The position numbers and the translations under genes are program-made. Shown here one piece after another: positions 1 to 10,548 of a DNA stretch of 64,000 nt. Source of the stretch: Clusia tigrina (lineage: Eukaryota > Arthropoda > Insecta > Diptera > Clusiidae); the NCBI GenBank assembly GCA_920105625.2, contig OV050030.1, forward strand, positions 24,358,516-24,422,515. Direction: 5' to 3'. The notes under the pieces were generated by a model that was not told where the DNA came from, did not search any database, and saw only the letters and a list, made by a program, of their open reading frames with translations. The first letter of the stretch is position 1, and each line of letters begins with the position of its first letter.

Positions 1-372
1 TGTGTGGGTGGAATTTGTCAGTGGACAAATTTCTTCTTCACAACTCTTAGGACATTAAGGCAATAACCTTATAAAATTGTCCTAACGACATGATATTTAA
101 TTACAAGATAATAATATATAATAATAATAAGTAACATTTAATAATCATTTTATAAAAATACAAAGACATAAAAGAGTCAAACTAGTAAAAAAACAGCGAA
201 TCGACAGTTATGTCGAGAATAATTCCAATAAATACAAAGTCAACAAGTATTCAAAGAAAGCAATTTAGTTGGTCTATAAATTAATTATACTTGAAAGTAG
301 TTTTTAAGCTCATTTTCGAATTTCACAGTGTTCCGAATGCCTCGCAATGTACAGGAAATGAGTTCCAGAGTC
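1..372 (-). repeat. probable LINE 3' flank with a small stem-loop
   Basis: No gene seen. Bases 1-32 recur, slightly changed, at 44326-44358. Both contain AATTTGTC-AGTG-GAC(A/G)AATT, an 8-bp stem with a 4-base loop. It lies on the 3' side of the minus-strand reverse-transcriptase fragment that follows. Confidence 0.35.
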
Positions 373-950
373 TTACAGAGTACAAGAAAAACTGACAATC
401 AGGCATAAACGAAGAGTGCTTGAACTGGACAAGTTGATTACAATGACAACAACGTGTAAATTTGAGACATCTAAACAAATATGGGGTTCCTGAGTGTAAA
501 TAATCTTATGCAGAAATAGAATGGTTCTAGATTCCAGAACTTTATCAAAAGTGATCCAGAAAAGTTGCCTTGAAAATGAGGACACATGATTTGTTCTTTT
601 CGATCCGTAAATGCACCTTGTTGTATTATTGAATACTACATTTAGCTTCCGTTTACTAACTGCATCACAGTTTGCGAAAATTTCACAACCATACAGCACA
701 GTTGGGAGAAGGTAGACCTTAGTCAACGTCATTCTAATTCGTAGAGAAGTGAAATATTGCGTTGCCCATAGAGAACGCAGCATTCCGTAAACTTTACCAA
801 CCGTGACTGCAATATGATTACTCCATGATAGAGTACCAACAAATATAACTCCCAGGGTTTTGGACCCATTTACATACGAGTACATAATCTCCGACGCATT
901 CATTACTATACATTATAGGGATTATCCTAATTTTTCGAAACAATTTTCAA
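373..950 (-). pseudogene. LINE reverse transcriptase, C-terminal part
   Basis: The minus-strand frame has the thumb-region pattern SKTLGVIFVGTLSWSNHI, then a KVYLLPTVLYGCEIF segment, which follows the catalytic YADD block in non-LTR retrotransposons. The catalytic block itself is missing. It may be the other half of the N-terminal RT fragment at 3640-4340 in the same orientation, separated by later insertions. Confidence 0.65.
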
Positions 951-1033
951 TAGAAATTATATTAGATTTTTCCCTCTTAGCATCTAAAATTGTATCCTAT
1001 TTCATAGGAAATATTATATAAATTTCACGTATC

Positions 1034-1070
1034 TACGAGGGCGGATTGATATTGAAGCTACCTAAGTAGG
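1034..1070. repeat. solo mariner terminal inverted repeat
   Basis: 37 bases identical to 2358-2394, the left end of the mariner listed next, but with no element attached. It starts with TACGAGGGCGG, including the TA target. It is probably an end left by abortive excision or a large deletion. Confidence 0.7.
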
Positions 1071-1274
1071 AGTAAAATATGCAAAGTTGTTCGGGAATTC
1101 ACATTTTTACTTTAGAGGTGTTAAGCAATCTGAATGTAACTTGGCTGTAAGCTGTGGAATTATATCCATACCTATATTGGTATATTGCCTATTTTGCGGA
1201 GGGAAAAATAGCCAAATCCTTGTATTTGTATAAGACGAACCATAGATTATACATAGTATATATGTCAAAGTGGA

Positions 1275-2357
1275 TAAGAGATGCGGATTCGTATAAATAC
1301 TGCGAAGACGGAACTTATGCTTTTCACAAAGAACCACAAGAATCCTTGTCTTAGCATGCCTTCATTAAATGGCACACCTCTGCAACTCTCGGAAAAAGTG
1401 AAATACCTATGAATTGTCCTAGACCGAAAGCTGGAAACCTAACATTAGCAACTGAATTCAGAAAGCCAGTAATCCTCTCTTGATATGCAAAAGGGCCATT
1501 AGTAAGAGAAAAAAAACACAGCAGTGATAATACCCATTCTTATATATGGAGTTACAATTTGGTGACCAATTGAAAAAGTTCAGAGCATGGCAGCCCTAAT
1601 GATAACTAACACCATCTGAACAACACCCCCCAAGGCCCTAGAAATGACACTAAAACTACGGCACTTACGATATCTTCACTGACTGCATGGGAACATGAAC
1701 AGCAGCAAAACTCAACGCAATTGCTTTACGGAGGCAGGCAACCACGAATCGGAGCAAGTAGACTATACGATTCTCAAACCAGTGTTAAGAAGAAACAATT
1801 TTAGTGAAAGAATCCCTGCAAGATGGGAATGGGAGAGGCAAACAGCAAACTTATACAAAATTGGGAGCGGAGTTTACTGCAAGGAGTTAAACCTTTACTT
1901 ATCAAACCGGCTGCCCTACCAATATAGTATTTCCAAGCTGAATGAACTGTAATCAGTAGGGCAGCTGCCTGTCTTAAAGTGAATACTGATGCCAGCCCGC
2001 GATGCATTCATAGGGCAGGCACCGAGGTATAAAACACAAGCATAGAACAGGAGGCCACTAACCACCTGCAAAATGCTACTAAAACCAGAATCCTTGAAGG
2101 AGGTAAATGCTAGATGACTAGTACCGATTTGCAACTCTTATAAGGCAAATATGGGCTAAAATCGCTCCAAAGCAGGTCCATAGAACTGATAATGCTAAAC
2201 AAACTATTCATCGGATTATTAGTCTGCATCGTAACTAGACACTGCCTTCTTACCCCATAACGACTTCTGAGGAAACTGCGGAAACGATGAGGAAGAAGAA
2301 AGTGTGGATCACCTTTCATGTACATGTCCAGCGCTGTCAAAAAGCTCGCTATATATA
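1275..2357 (+). pseudogene. LINE fragment: RT tail, RNase H and Cys-rich C-terminus
   Basis: Decayed coding sequence in shifting frames. A KTELMLFTK block occurs near 1300, then KYL-IVLDRKL near 1400 (RT thumb), IPILIYG near 1535, a GVYCKE remnant near 1875, and at 2280-2345 the terminal zinc-knuckle-like pattern NCGNDEEEES-VDHLSCTCPA seen at the end of Jockey/I-like ORF2 proteins. It ends where the mariner at 2360 begins. Confidence 0.65.
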
Positions 2358-2359
2358 TA

Positions 2360-3635
2360 CGAGGGCGGATTGATATTGAAGCTACCTAAGTAGGAAAAAA
2401 ACGTTTTTTTTTCAAAAGCCATTTATTTCTCAACATAGTCTCCTTTTACTTCGACACACTTAGTAAGACGATATTCCAACTTTTTTATACCATCTGAATA
2501 ATACGATTTCGGGAACCCCTCAAAATACGCGTTAGTTTCGGTAATCACTTCTTCGTTTGAGATGAATCTTTTTCCTGCGAGCCATTTTTTCAAGTTTGGA
2601 AACAGGAAAAAGTCACTTGGAGCTAAATCTGGACTATAAGGTGGATGATTAACCAATTCGAAGTGTAATTCACGTAATTTTAGCATCGTATCTAATGCTG
2701 TGTGAACCGGTGCGTTGTCTTGAAGAAAGAGCATTTTTTTCTTCTTTAAATGTGGTCGTTTTTCCTTGATTGCATCAATCAATTGATTCAATAATGTACG
2801 ATAATACTTTCCTGTGATTGTGGATCCTTTTTCAAGATAATCGATGAGCAATATTCCGTGTGCATCCCAAAATACAGTGGCCATAACCTTGCCAGCCGAT
2901 TTCACTTCGGAGCACTTCCACCAGCTTCCACCCATTGTTTCAATTGATTTTTGGTTTCAGGTGTGCAGTGGTGGACCCACGTTTCATCAACAGTTATTAA
3001 TCGACGCCGAAAATCAAGAAGATTACGCTTTATCATGTCCAAACACCGCCGGGAAGTGGTCTGTCGAACTCGTTTTTGTTCGACACTGAGCAAACGCGGC
3101 ACCCATCTTGCCGATAGCTTTTTCATATGCAAAGGTTCATGCAAAATGTTGAACACACGTTCATATGATATGTTTACCATTTCAACAATCTCACGCAACT
3201 TGACTGGGCGATCATTCATAACGATATCGAGGATTTTCTTGATATTTTCTTCAGTAACCACCTCTTTTGGCCTTCCTGTTGATGGTATTGTTGCAGTGCT
3301 TGTTCGGCCGCGTTTAAATTCAGCAATCCAATATTTTACCATGTAATCTGACGGAGCAGACTCACCGTAATGTTTATCGAGCTTTTCTTTTGTCTCTTTC
3401 GCCGTTTTCCCTTTCAAATAATGGTGTTTATTCACTGCACGAATTCGCTTTTTTCCATTTTTCAAGAAACACAAAAGTTGCTTACTTCAAACGACTACAA
3501 CAAATAAACTAATCGATGAATTTGGGTGAAATTTTAACAGCTGACGTTTGACAGATCGCAATTTCTAAAAAAAAAAAGTTTTTGTGTTTGTGCTGCCATC
3601 AAGCGCTAGGTAGCTTCAATATCAATCCGCCCTCG
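2360..3635 (-). mobile_element. mariner element (DD34D), nearly complete
   Basis: 1276 bp with ~30-bp inverted ends (CGAGGGCGGATTGATATTGA at the left, its complement at the right) and TA on both sides (2358-2359, 3636-3637). The length is normal for mariner. The transposase lies on the minus strand and is broken by one frameshift. Confidence 0.9.
2423..3474 (-). pseudogene. mariner transposase with one frameshift
   Basis: The N-terminal part (3474-2902) has the paired HTH region and the first catalytic block TVDETWVHH. The C-terminal part (to 2423) has FLQDNAPVHT and YSPDLAPSDFFLFP, giving D, D and D with 34 residues between the last two. The frames break near 2905-2912, just after GGSAPK, where one base appears lost. 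No other stop is seen, so this is a young copy disabled by a single indel. Confidence 0.88.
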
Positions 3636-3639
3636 TACC

Positions 3640-4340
3640 TTTAAAATGGTTCTCGATCTTAATTGCTTGAGTTCTTTCTGTAAGATACGATTTTATAAAT
3701 TTTGCGGCAGTGGAGGAGAAATTGTACATTCCCAAAAGCTTTGTGCATAAAACATTATAGTCAACACAGTCAATTTGCCTTAGAATGATGCAATACTATC
3801 AACAAGACACCTTATTTGAGTCAAGTGCCACACGAATATACTCCACTACATCGTCAGAGCCGCTATGCAACTCCTCCTCGACATAAAGCCAGACTGTCTC
3901 TCAATCAGTTATAATATTATAGTCTGATAAAAACTTTTTGATTTGTTTCTCCATTACTAATTCAAATACTTTAGATAGGCATGGTAAAATAGCGATTGGT
4001 CGGTAATCATTGTCAGACTTTGGGATAGGAATAATTTTTCTGACTTCCAACAATTGGAAAATGTTGATGTTATTATTGTCGTATTAAAAATATGAGTTAT
4101 GACTGGAAGAAGTCAGGAAGTACGGCTTTGACAAAGACAGGGAGAATTTCATCAACGCCCCAATCATTTGACTTTACACCCAGAAAACACTCCAACACAT
4201 CTGACTCTTCAACACCACAAAAATCGAACAAGATTCCATTGGACACGGAACTACAACAATCTACATAAGCATTCTTCCCTATTGGTTCTATTGAAAGATC
4301 CTGACTAAGTTCCTGTTTAGATTGTTAAGATCAATATCAT
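3640..4340 (-). pseudogene. LINE reverse transcriptase, N-terminal part
   Basis: Minus-strand reading gives KIIPIPKSDNDYRPIAILPC then LSKVFELVMEKQIKKFLSDY, the first RT motifs of non-LTR retrotransposons. It is preceded by the usual SDVLECFLGVKSNDWGVDEI linker. Several stops and frame changes are present. It abuts the right end of the mariner. Confidence 0.7.
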
Positions 4341-4379
4341 TGTTCCCACATATATCAGTCGATCCTAGATGTCTAGAAT

Positions 4380-4870
4380 GGGTCACAGACTAGCTAAAAA
4401 CAAACACTGGAGTCGCTGCAGGGGTCTATGGACCCAATACCATAATTTCAGAACCATTGGGCAGGTGTCCTAACGTCTTTCAGGCTGAAACACAAACAAT
4501 TTCAATCTGCGCAAGGATAAATCTGAAAAGAGGCATAAAGAGCGGGCACATAGCTTTCTATTCAGATAGTCAAGCTGCAGTACAAACATTAATGTATTCT
4601 ATGCTTCAGTATCCTACAATCTTTAGGTGCAACAAATAACGTTGCAATTTGTTGGGTCCCGGGTCATTCCGGGATTGAAGGCAACGAAATTGCTGCCGAA
4701 CTAGCCAGGGCAGGTTCCGCAGCAAGCCTCATAGGTACAGAACCATACGTGGGTATCAACTAGACGGAGGCTATATCCAGGGTAGACAACTGGGAACATT
4801 GTATCACAATTTCCACTGGGAATGGATAGAAGGTCTTCGCCAAGCCAAAAGACTGGTAAGGCCATTCACA
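4380..4870 (+). pseudogene. LINE RNase H fragment
   Basis: Plus-strand blocks: GVYGPNTIISEPLG, VFQAETQTI (catalytic Glu), FYSDSQAAVQTL (catalytic Asp) and WVPGHSGIEGNEIAAELARA. After it, IGTEPYVGIN resembles the family of the copies at 29540 and 60476. A frame change sits near 4615. Confidence 0.7.
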
Positions 4871-4924
4871 TACAATATGCGCATTATGTGCAAAGAAGAC
4901 ATAAGGAAAATGGTAGGTTTTGTC

Positions 4925-5879
4925 TCAGTTATTACTTTCAACTAGTTTTTCAGCATCCTCCGTGGGAAGGGAAAGCCACATTTTTTTATGGCGCTTCAAA
5001 TATACAGGCTTCTCTGCCAGCTTAATTTTCATAATAGCCCACACATTTCCTATAGGGTTGTCATCTGGAAATTGTGAGGCGCAATCTATTGTCATAGCCC
5101 CATTGTGATCCTTCCACTCGCGGCAGAGACGACTCCGATGCTTTGGGTCATTGTCTTCTTGTAGAACCCAATTTCCTTAATTGGGTCCAAACATCTTCTT
5201 GGCTGACTTCAGAAAGCCACGCTTGTATAATTTCACTATGAATTCGGCACTAAAATTTTGATTGAAGAGAATAAAATTCCCAAAATCGCTTGCTGAAAAA
5301 CATCCCTCGACATTAACTTTTACAGGGTGTTTGACGTTGCATTGTATCAAATGTTTATTGCTAATTAACCAGGAAAGCTTCACCGGAACACGTGCCAATC
5401 GATTCAATTCGACGAATCGCGGGGACCGTTTTCCCTTGCCCAGGTCCTTCGGTTTTTATATACCGTCAGGCTTCGAGGTTGTAGAGCGAAATTTGACATT
5501 TACTTCATGTAAGCGCTGCCTGATTGTATTGAGACCAAAGTTAATTCCTTTTTTGAAAACTTTCTCCTTAGCTTCCCTCAGCCGCAGATTCTGTTCGAAC
5601 AGCTTCAAAATCACTTTATGCCGCCGGCTGGACTTTGCTATCGATTTCCCACGATCTGAAAGGTCATCTACGTTTTCTTGCTTCATCCAACCGCTTCACC
5701 CATTTCTTAACGAAGTCTTCCGACGTCTTAATTGTTTAAGCTCCTGCAGCATACGACATTTTCGGTCCTTTCGGGTGTGTGCGTAAAAACACGGCCTCAT
5801 CGCGCTTCGCATATACGGAACTCATTTCAACAATCTTCCTCTTAAGGAAGTCCCATGCAATGCTGAGCTGATATGACAT
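4925..5879 (-). pseudogene. Tc1-like transposase (DD34E) with catalytic Glu changed to Gly
   Basis: Minus strand. The N-terminal HTH part is at 5879-5456 with a stop and a frameshift (WMKQENVDDLSDRGKSIAKS segment). Then come VEGCFSASDFGNFILFNQNF, KKMFGPN, QEDNDPKHRSRLCREW and FPDDNPIGNVWAIMK. Counting 34 residues from the Asp of QED places a Gly (GGA, 5050-5048) exactly where the DD34E Glu belongs (NPIENVW in relatives). It ends ...EKLVESNN and a stop at 4927-4925. Confidence 0.8.
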
Positions 5880-5933
5880 TGGCATCGTAGACATGTGAAC
5901 AAATAATCACAGTGTGCGAAAGCGATAGTTATA

Positions 5934-6570
5934 CGAGGGGTACTATTTATATTTCGGGAACTGGCAACACTAATGTCAATAGCTAAAATCTGGCAACACC
6001 ATAATAAAGTTTGACATTTTTAAGCATAAACGTACTCACAACGTGTTGATGTACAAGTGTTTACAGTGAGTTAAGAAAATCAATTTGGCCAAAAAATGGA
6101 AATTTCAAGAGAAGGTTTTCGTTGGACTTTCGACGTGGATTATCTCAACAAGAATGTGTCGATGAACTCAGTTCTTTGTATGGCGATAAAGCACCATCAA
6201 AAACCACATATCCCTGGTATAGAGAATTCAATCGTGGTCGTAGTTCGGTCGCCGACGAACTCCGTGAAGGTCGTCCAAAATCGGTTGTTGTGCCACAAAA
6301 TATCGATGCAGTGCGTGAACTGTTAATACAAGATCGTCATGTGACATATCGTGAGATAGAGGACACCTTGGACACTACTTCTACTTCCATACATTCAATA
6401 TTGCATGAACATTTGACTGTAAAAAAGATTTGTTCGCGTTGGATCCAACATAATTTGAAAATCGCTCAAAAAAGGCTCGTGTCAATTAGTGTAAGGAAAT
6501 GTTTAAAAAGTTCGACCGTGGTGCTTCAAAAGACGTTTATAAAATCCTGACAGGTGACGTTTTTCTTCAG
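5934..6570 (+). pseudogene. mariner 5' half (second lineage), truncated
   Basis: The left TIR CGAGGGGTACTATTTATATT starts after TA at 5932-5933. The transposase starts near 6096 and shifts frame near 6122. It then reads FRRGLSQQECVDELSSLYGD, REIEDTLDTTSTSIHSILHE, VKKICSRW and RGASKDVYKILTGD, stopping at the first catalytic Asp. The second half and right TIR are absent, and Tc1-like sequence follows directly. Confidence 0.78.
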
Positions 6571-7066
6571 CCGAATGGGTCATGTGGTGATTTTGAATTA
6601 AATAGACTACCTAAATATCTTCCAACAGAAGATGAAGACCAGCGCAAAAAATCTTTCCTTAGATCCATCATTTTACTTCCTGCACAACAATGACCCAAAG
6701 CATACAGCAGAGGTAGTGAAGCTTTGTCTCCTTTATAATGCACCCCAACAGTTTGCACGCCTCCAAAATCACCCGACTTAAATTTGATTGACCATTTATA
6801 GGGTTTACTAGAACGGCACATTCGAAACCACCATATTTCCTCGAAGACTATGCTCAAAGACCTAATTCGCGTGGAGTGGGCAAACATTAGAACAACAGAG
6901 ACCGAAAAATTGGTCTAATCAATGCTGAAATGTTTAGCAGAGGTGGCTAAGAGAAAGAGTTACCCAACCAGTTATTAAATATTATCTTTTTTATATTAAT
7001 TTTGAAAATTATTGTTAATCTTTCCATTCATTTATATTTTGTACGCAGACTTTTTCTGCTATGTGT
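6571..7066 (+). pseudogene. Tc1-like transposase C-terminal fragment
   Basis: The frame at 6650-6890 reads SLDPSFYFLHNNDPKHTAEV, then VKLCLLYNAPQQF, then a degraded NHPT region and EKLV, matching the Tc1 pattern QQDNDPKH-WLLYN-PQSPDLNPIE. The catalytic Asp is replaced (LHN for QQD) and stops follow. It is a different lineage from the Tc1-like relic at 4925-5879. Confidence 0.65.
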
Positions 7067-7069
7067 ATA

Positions 7070-8013
7070 CGAGGTGTGATCAAAAGATAACCGGTATTTT
7101 CATCTTTTCGTGAGCTACGTATGTTCGATGTTCGCATTTTTTTTCTGTTATGTTGGTACACATGTCTGTTATATATGTTGGCAATACCAACCATTTTGGA
7201 TTGTCAGTTTGTTTTTGACAGATAAAAAGGTTAGCCGTGTTTTGGTGTGCTCTTCGATTTTGTACTATTCGAAAAAATGGATCAAAGAAACTGTATTCAG
7301 TTTTGTGTAAAAAATGAAATTAAATGCGGAAGGGCATTTGAAATGTTGACTGTGGCCTTTGGCGAGTCTACTATGAGCAGAACACAAGTTCAATTGTGAT
7401 ATAACCGGTTTAAGGAAGGCCGAGAAGATGTCAACGACGATGCTCGTCCTGGTCGCCCGAGCACGTCAACAACCGATGAAAACATTGACGCAGTGAAGAA
7501 AATGATTTTGGATAATCGTCGAATCACTATCAGAGAGGTTGCTGATGATGTTGGCATATCGTTCGGCTCATGCCAAGCAATTTTTACGGATGTTTTAGGC
7601 ATGAAACGTGCGGCAGCGAAGATTGTTCCGAAATTGCTAAATTTAGAGCAAAAACAACGTCGCATGGACATCGCTCAGGAGCTGTTTTTGGCCAAAAACA
7701 AAACCGTTATCATGCCTCAACCACCGTATTCACCGAACTTGGCCCCCGCTGACTTTTTCCTCTTTCCAAAACTGAAGACACCGATGAAAGGCAAGCGTTT
7801 TGCTACGATTGAGGAGATTAAAGAAAAATCGAAACAGGAGCTGTTGGCGATACCACAAAAAGCGTTTCAGAAGTGTTTTGAGGATGGAAAAAAATGCTGG
7901 CATAAGTGTATCTGAGGGGAATTACTTTCAAGGGGACAAGATAGTTGTTGATGAATAAATAAATACTTTGTTTTTTGATCACACAATAACGGTTCTTTTT
8001 TTATCACACCTCG
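7070..8013 (+). mobile_element. mariner with internal deletion (944 bp)
   Basis: Inverted ends CGAGGTGTGATCAAAA and its complement at the right, with TA on both sides (7068-7069, 8014-8015). It is about 330 bp shorter than a full mariner. Confidence 0.88.
7277..7915 (+). pseudogene. internally deleted mariner transposase
   Basis: ATG at 7277. The HTH half (RPGRPSTSTTDENIDAVKKM, RAAAKIVPKLLN, MDIAQELF) joins in frame at about 7685 to LAKNKTVIMPQPPYSPNLAP ADFFLFPK. The segment with catalytic Asp 1 and 2 is gone and only the third Asp remains. There is one in-frame TGA at 7397-7399 in place of a conserved Trp. Apart from that stop the fused frame is open for 212 codons. Confidence 0.85.
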
Positions 8014-8015
8014 TA

Positions 8016-8655
8016 TATGTAGGTTAGGTTAGGTTCAATGGTTGTCCTAAGACTCACTTAGGCCTGTTCATGGCCCATTGTGACCAATAGAGCTTTTTTC
8101 CCACACCTCCGTGGATTTGACAAAAGTAGCCACTTTTGTTAGCTTCATCCGGGAAACCTCCTCAATACTGTCCAGAAATTCGAAAACAAGAGCAGATAAC
8201 CTTTTTCTAAATAGAGCCATACACCCACACATGAAGTGTTCCACTGTTTCCTCTTCCTCGACATCTTGACAGCTCCTATAAAAGCCATAATGGGGTCTAT
8301 GACCCAATCTACTCCCATGTCTGCCAATTAAACAATGACCTGTCAGTAATCCTATCGCATTTTTTATATCCAAATTTCAACACGTTTTGTACGGCATCGA
8401 TTCCATTCCAGCCAGGCTTGCCTACTTATTAGGCAGGATGATAACTCATCCCATCTAATAATTGCAACTTCGACAGTGTGTCTATCTAATCGCAATTTGG
8501 ATGTTGCTAAAGGTAACGGAACTTGATCCGGTAGGATAGTTAAGGTTGTCCCTTCCCTAGCCAGCTCATCAGGCTTGCAATTGCCTTTTATATTTCTGTG
8601 ACCAGGCACCCAGACCAGGATTATGTTAAAGTATTCCGATAATTCAGATATATAT
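8016..8655 (-). pseudogene. LINE 3' fragment (RNase H end and Cys-rich tail), family C
   Basis: Minus-strand pieces: VWVPGHRNIKGNCKPDELAR, the conserved C-terminal LTGHCLIGRHGSRLG, and CRSCQDVEEEETVEHFMCGC-type residues, ending IGHNGP and a stop. The 3' tail ends in CCTAACCTAACC (complement of 8018-8035). The same family recurs at 41620-42064. Confidence 0.75.
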
Positions 8656-10393
8656 ACATATATGTATATAAATAATTTTATTTCATTATATTATATTCAA
8701 ATAAAAGAATGCCAGAATTGTTGTGTACAAAAGTAAATCCTTCGTTTGATACTTAATTTTATTGCATTAAAATGTTTAAATATAAGTGTTAATATTTATT
8801 ACAATTAAAATATTGAATGATATAAGAGTGATTAAGTGTATATATGAAAATGAAAGGGGCGCTGCCCATGTTTATGAATGTGAGTTAAAAAGTGTATAAT
8901 ATTTTTTTTTTATAAAAATATATGCACAATAGTTTTTGATAAGGAAAAAAGTGAGCAAAGAAACAAAAAAAAATCTTAATTCGTTGTAAATTTTGCAAAA
9001 TTTGTATACAACGGAAATTGTTGCAAAATTTAAACAAAGAAAAAAGATTTTTGTGTTACTCGTATAATAAAAAATTAAATTTTCAATTGAAACTGTTTTC
9101 AGAACTTATTAAATACAATTTTAAGGAAAATTTTTACAATTTATAATTTTCTTATTAATTACACTGGGAGCGATTTACCTAAGATATAAAATTGGTTAAA
9201 AAAATAGGATTATAAAATCGAATGAAAGCAAAAAATTAATTAAATGTAGTGTTTGAAATTTCGTGCAAATCAGTATTTTTTATACTATGAAATAGAGTAC
9301 AAAATTAGTAATTTGCACAAATTGCTGAGGCATATATTCGAGCTCTGAAGCTATTGCTAAATGTTCACATTCCATTGACTTTTAGCCATGACGTTTTCAA
9401 CTGGCAAATGCAATTCTTGGTCGAACAGAGTGCAGAGTACTGAGAGTCGAACAATGGCTTAAATGTCAATAACTGTTTCAATATATCACACATAAAGCCA
9501 GTTCAGCAATAGACAAGAACACAAATTAACCTCAGGGAACTGCCTGACAATACACACAATAAGATTTACTTTTTGCTTTGATTGATTTTACTTTCAAATT
9601 ATTTACAAATGTGTTTTAATTGCTGCTTGTTCACATTCGCAGCGGCGACAATTTCCATGCCGAAGTGTTTGGTACGTTAATTGCTTTATTTTTTTTTGTT
9701 TGTATAAAATTCACTTGGAAATTTTTAATTAAATAAATCAACATAGCAACCAGTTCCGCATGGTGTAATACACATTTTTGACAAATTTAATTTAATCTAA
9801 TTAAATGTTTATATAGTGCAATACAAAAATTGTAGTCCATTTATGGTATAAATTACAATCTCATTTTAAATAAATCAAGTTAGTAATAATATAAAAAGGG
9901 TATACATGATTATAATGTTACAATATGGGGAGTTGGGTTGGGCATAGTTCGTAGTGCTTGACAAAAATGTGTAGGTATATAAAATATATATAATGTAAGG
10001 TGTATATTTATATATGTGTATATGTATGTGTAGTTCTATGGTCCTTAATGTTGAGTGATACAATTTCCAAAATATTACTTAAGCATTAGATTTGTTCACT
10101 TGCTGCTTATATAATATATGTTTATATAAACTCAATTAACTCATTTGTTGGCTTAAATGTTAGATAGATACTAGTTAATAATAAGTTAATAACTAATCAC
10201 TTAATTTATGGCATTTCATTGAAGAAATTTATACAATTCTTAGTGGTAATATTTTCGTTTGTTTGTTTTTTATGGTAATAAAGAAAATATCCTCGACTTC
10301 TGCAATCGCTTATTTATACATTTTGGTTTATATATATGTATATACTATGTATGTATACAATATGAATGTATACTATATATGAATAAATAAAAT
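8656..10393. other. dap 3' UTR and downstream flank
   Basis: AT-rich, no coding pattern. Candidate minus-strand AATAAA signals occur near 9690 and 8683; I cannot tell which, if any, ends the dap transcript. Short TATA-type tracts occur near 8650-8670 and 9980-10030. Confidence 0.5.
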
Positions 10394-10548
10394 TCAGTTG
10401 TGATGTTGCATATTTCTGGGCGCAAAATGCGAGGCAATGCTTTGCGGCGCGTGTGCGTTACTACTACTGCCGGAGGACGTCCGCATGCGTTTGGCTGGGG
10501 TGACTTTCTTCGGTGTCTGGGCCAGGCGTTTGCGCTCTTTCATGTATT
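10394..10548 (-). CDS. dap: dap coding exon 3 (C-terminus)
   Basis: The acceptor is TTGTTTTAG|AATACATG. Its first two bases complete codon 195 (G|AA, Glu), restoring ITEYMKERK across the intron. It encodes 51 residues ending NMQHHN and a TGA stop at 10396-10394. It is a GC-rich island in AT-rich surroundings, which is how it shows up as coding. Confidence 0.92.

Noticed and set aside
8018..8035. Interstitial telomeric repeat of the TTAGG type.
   Set aside because: Only two to three units, always attached to LINE 3' sequence.
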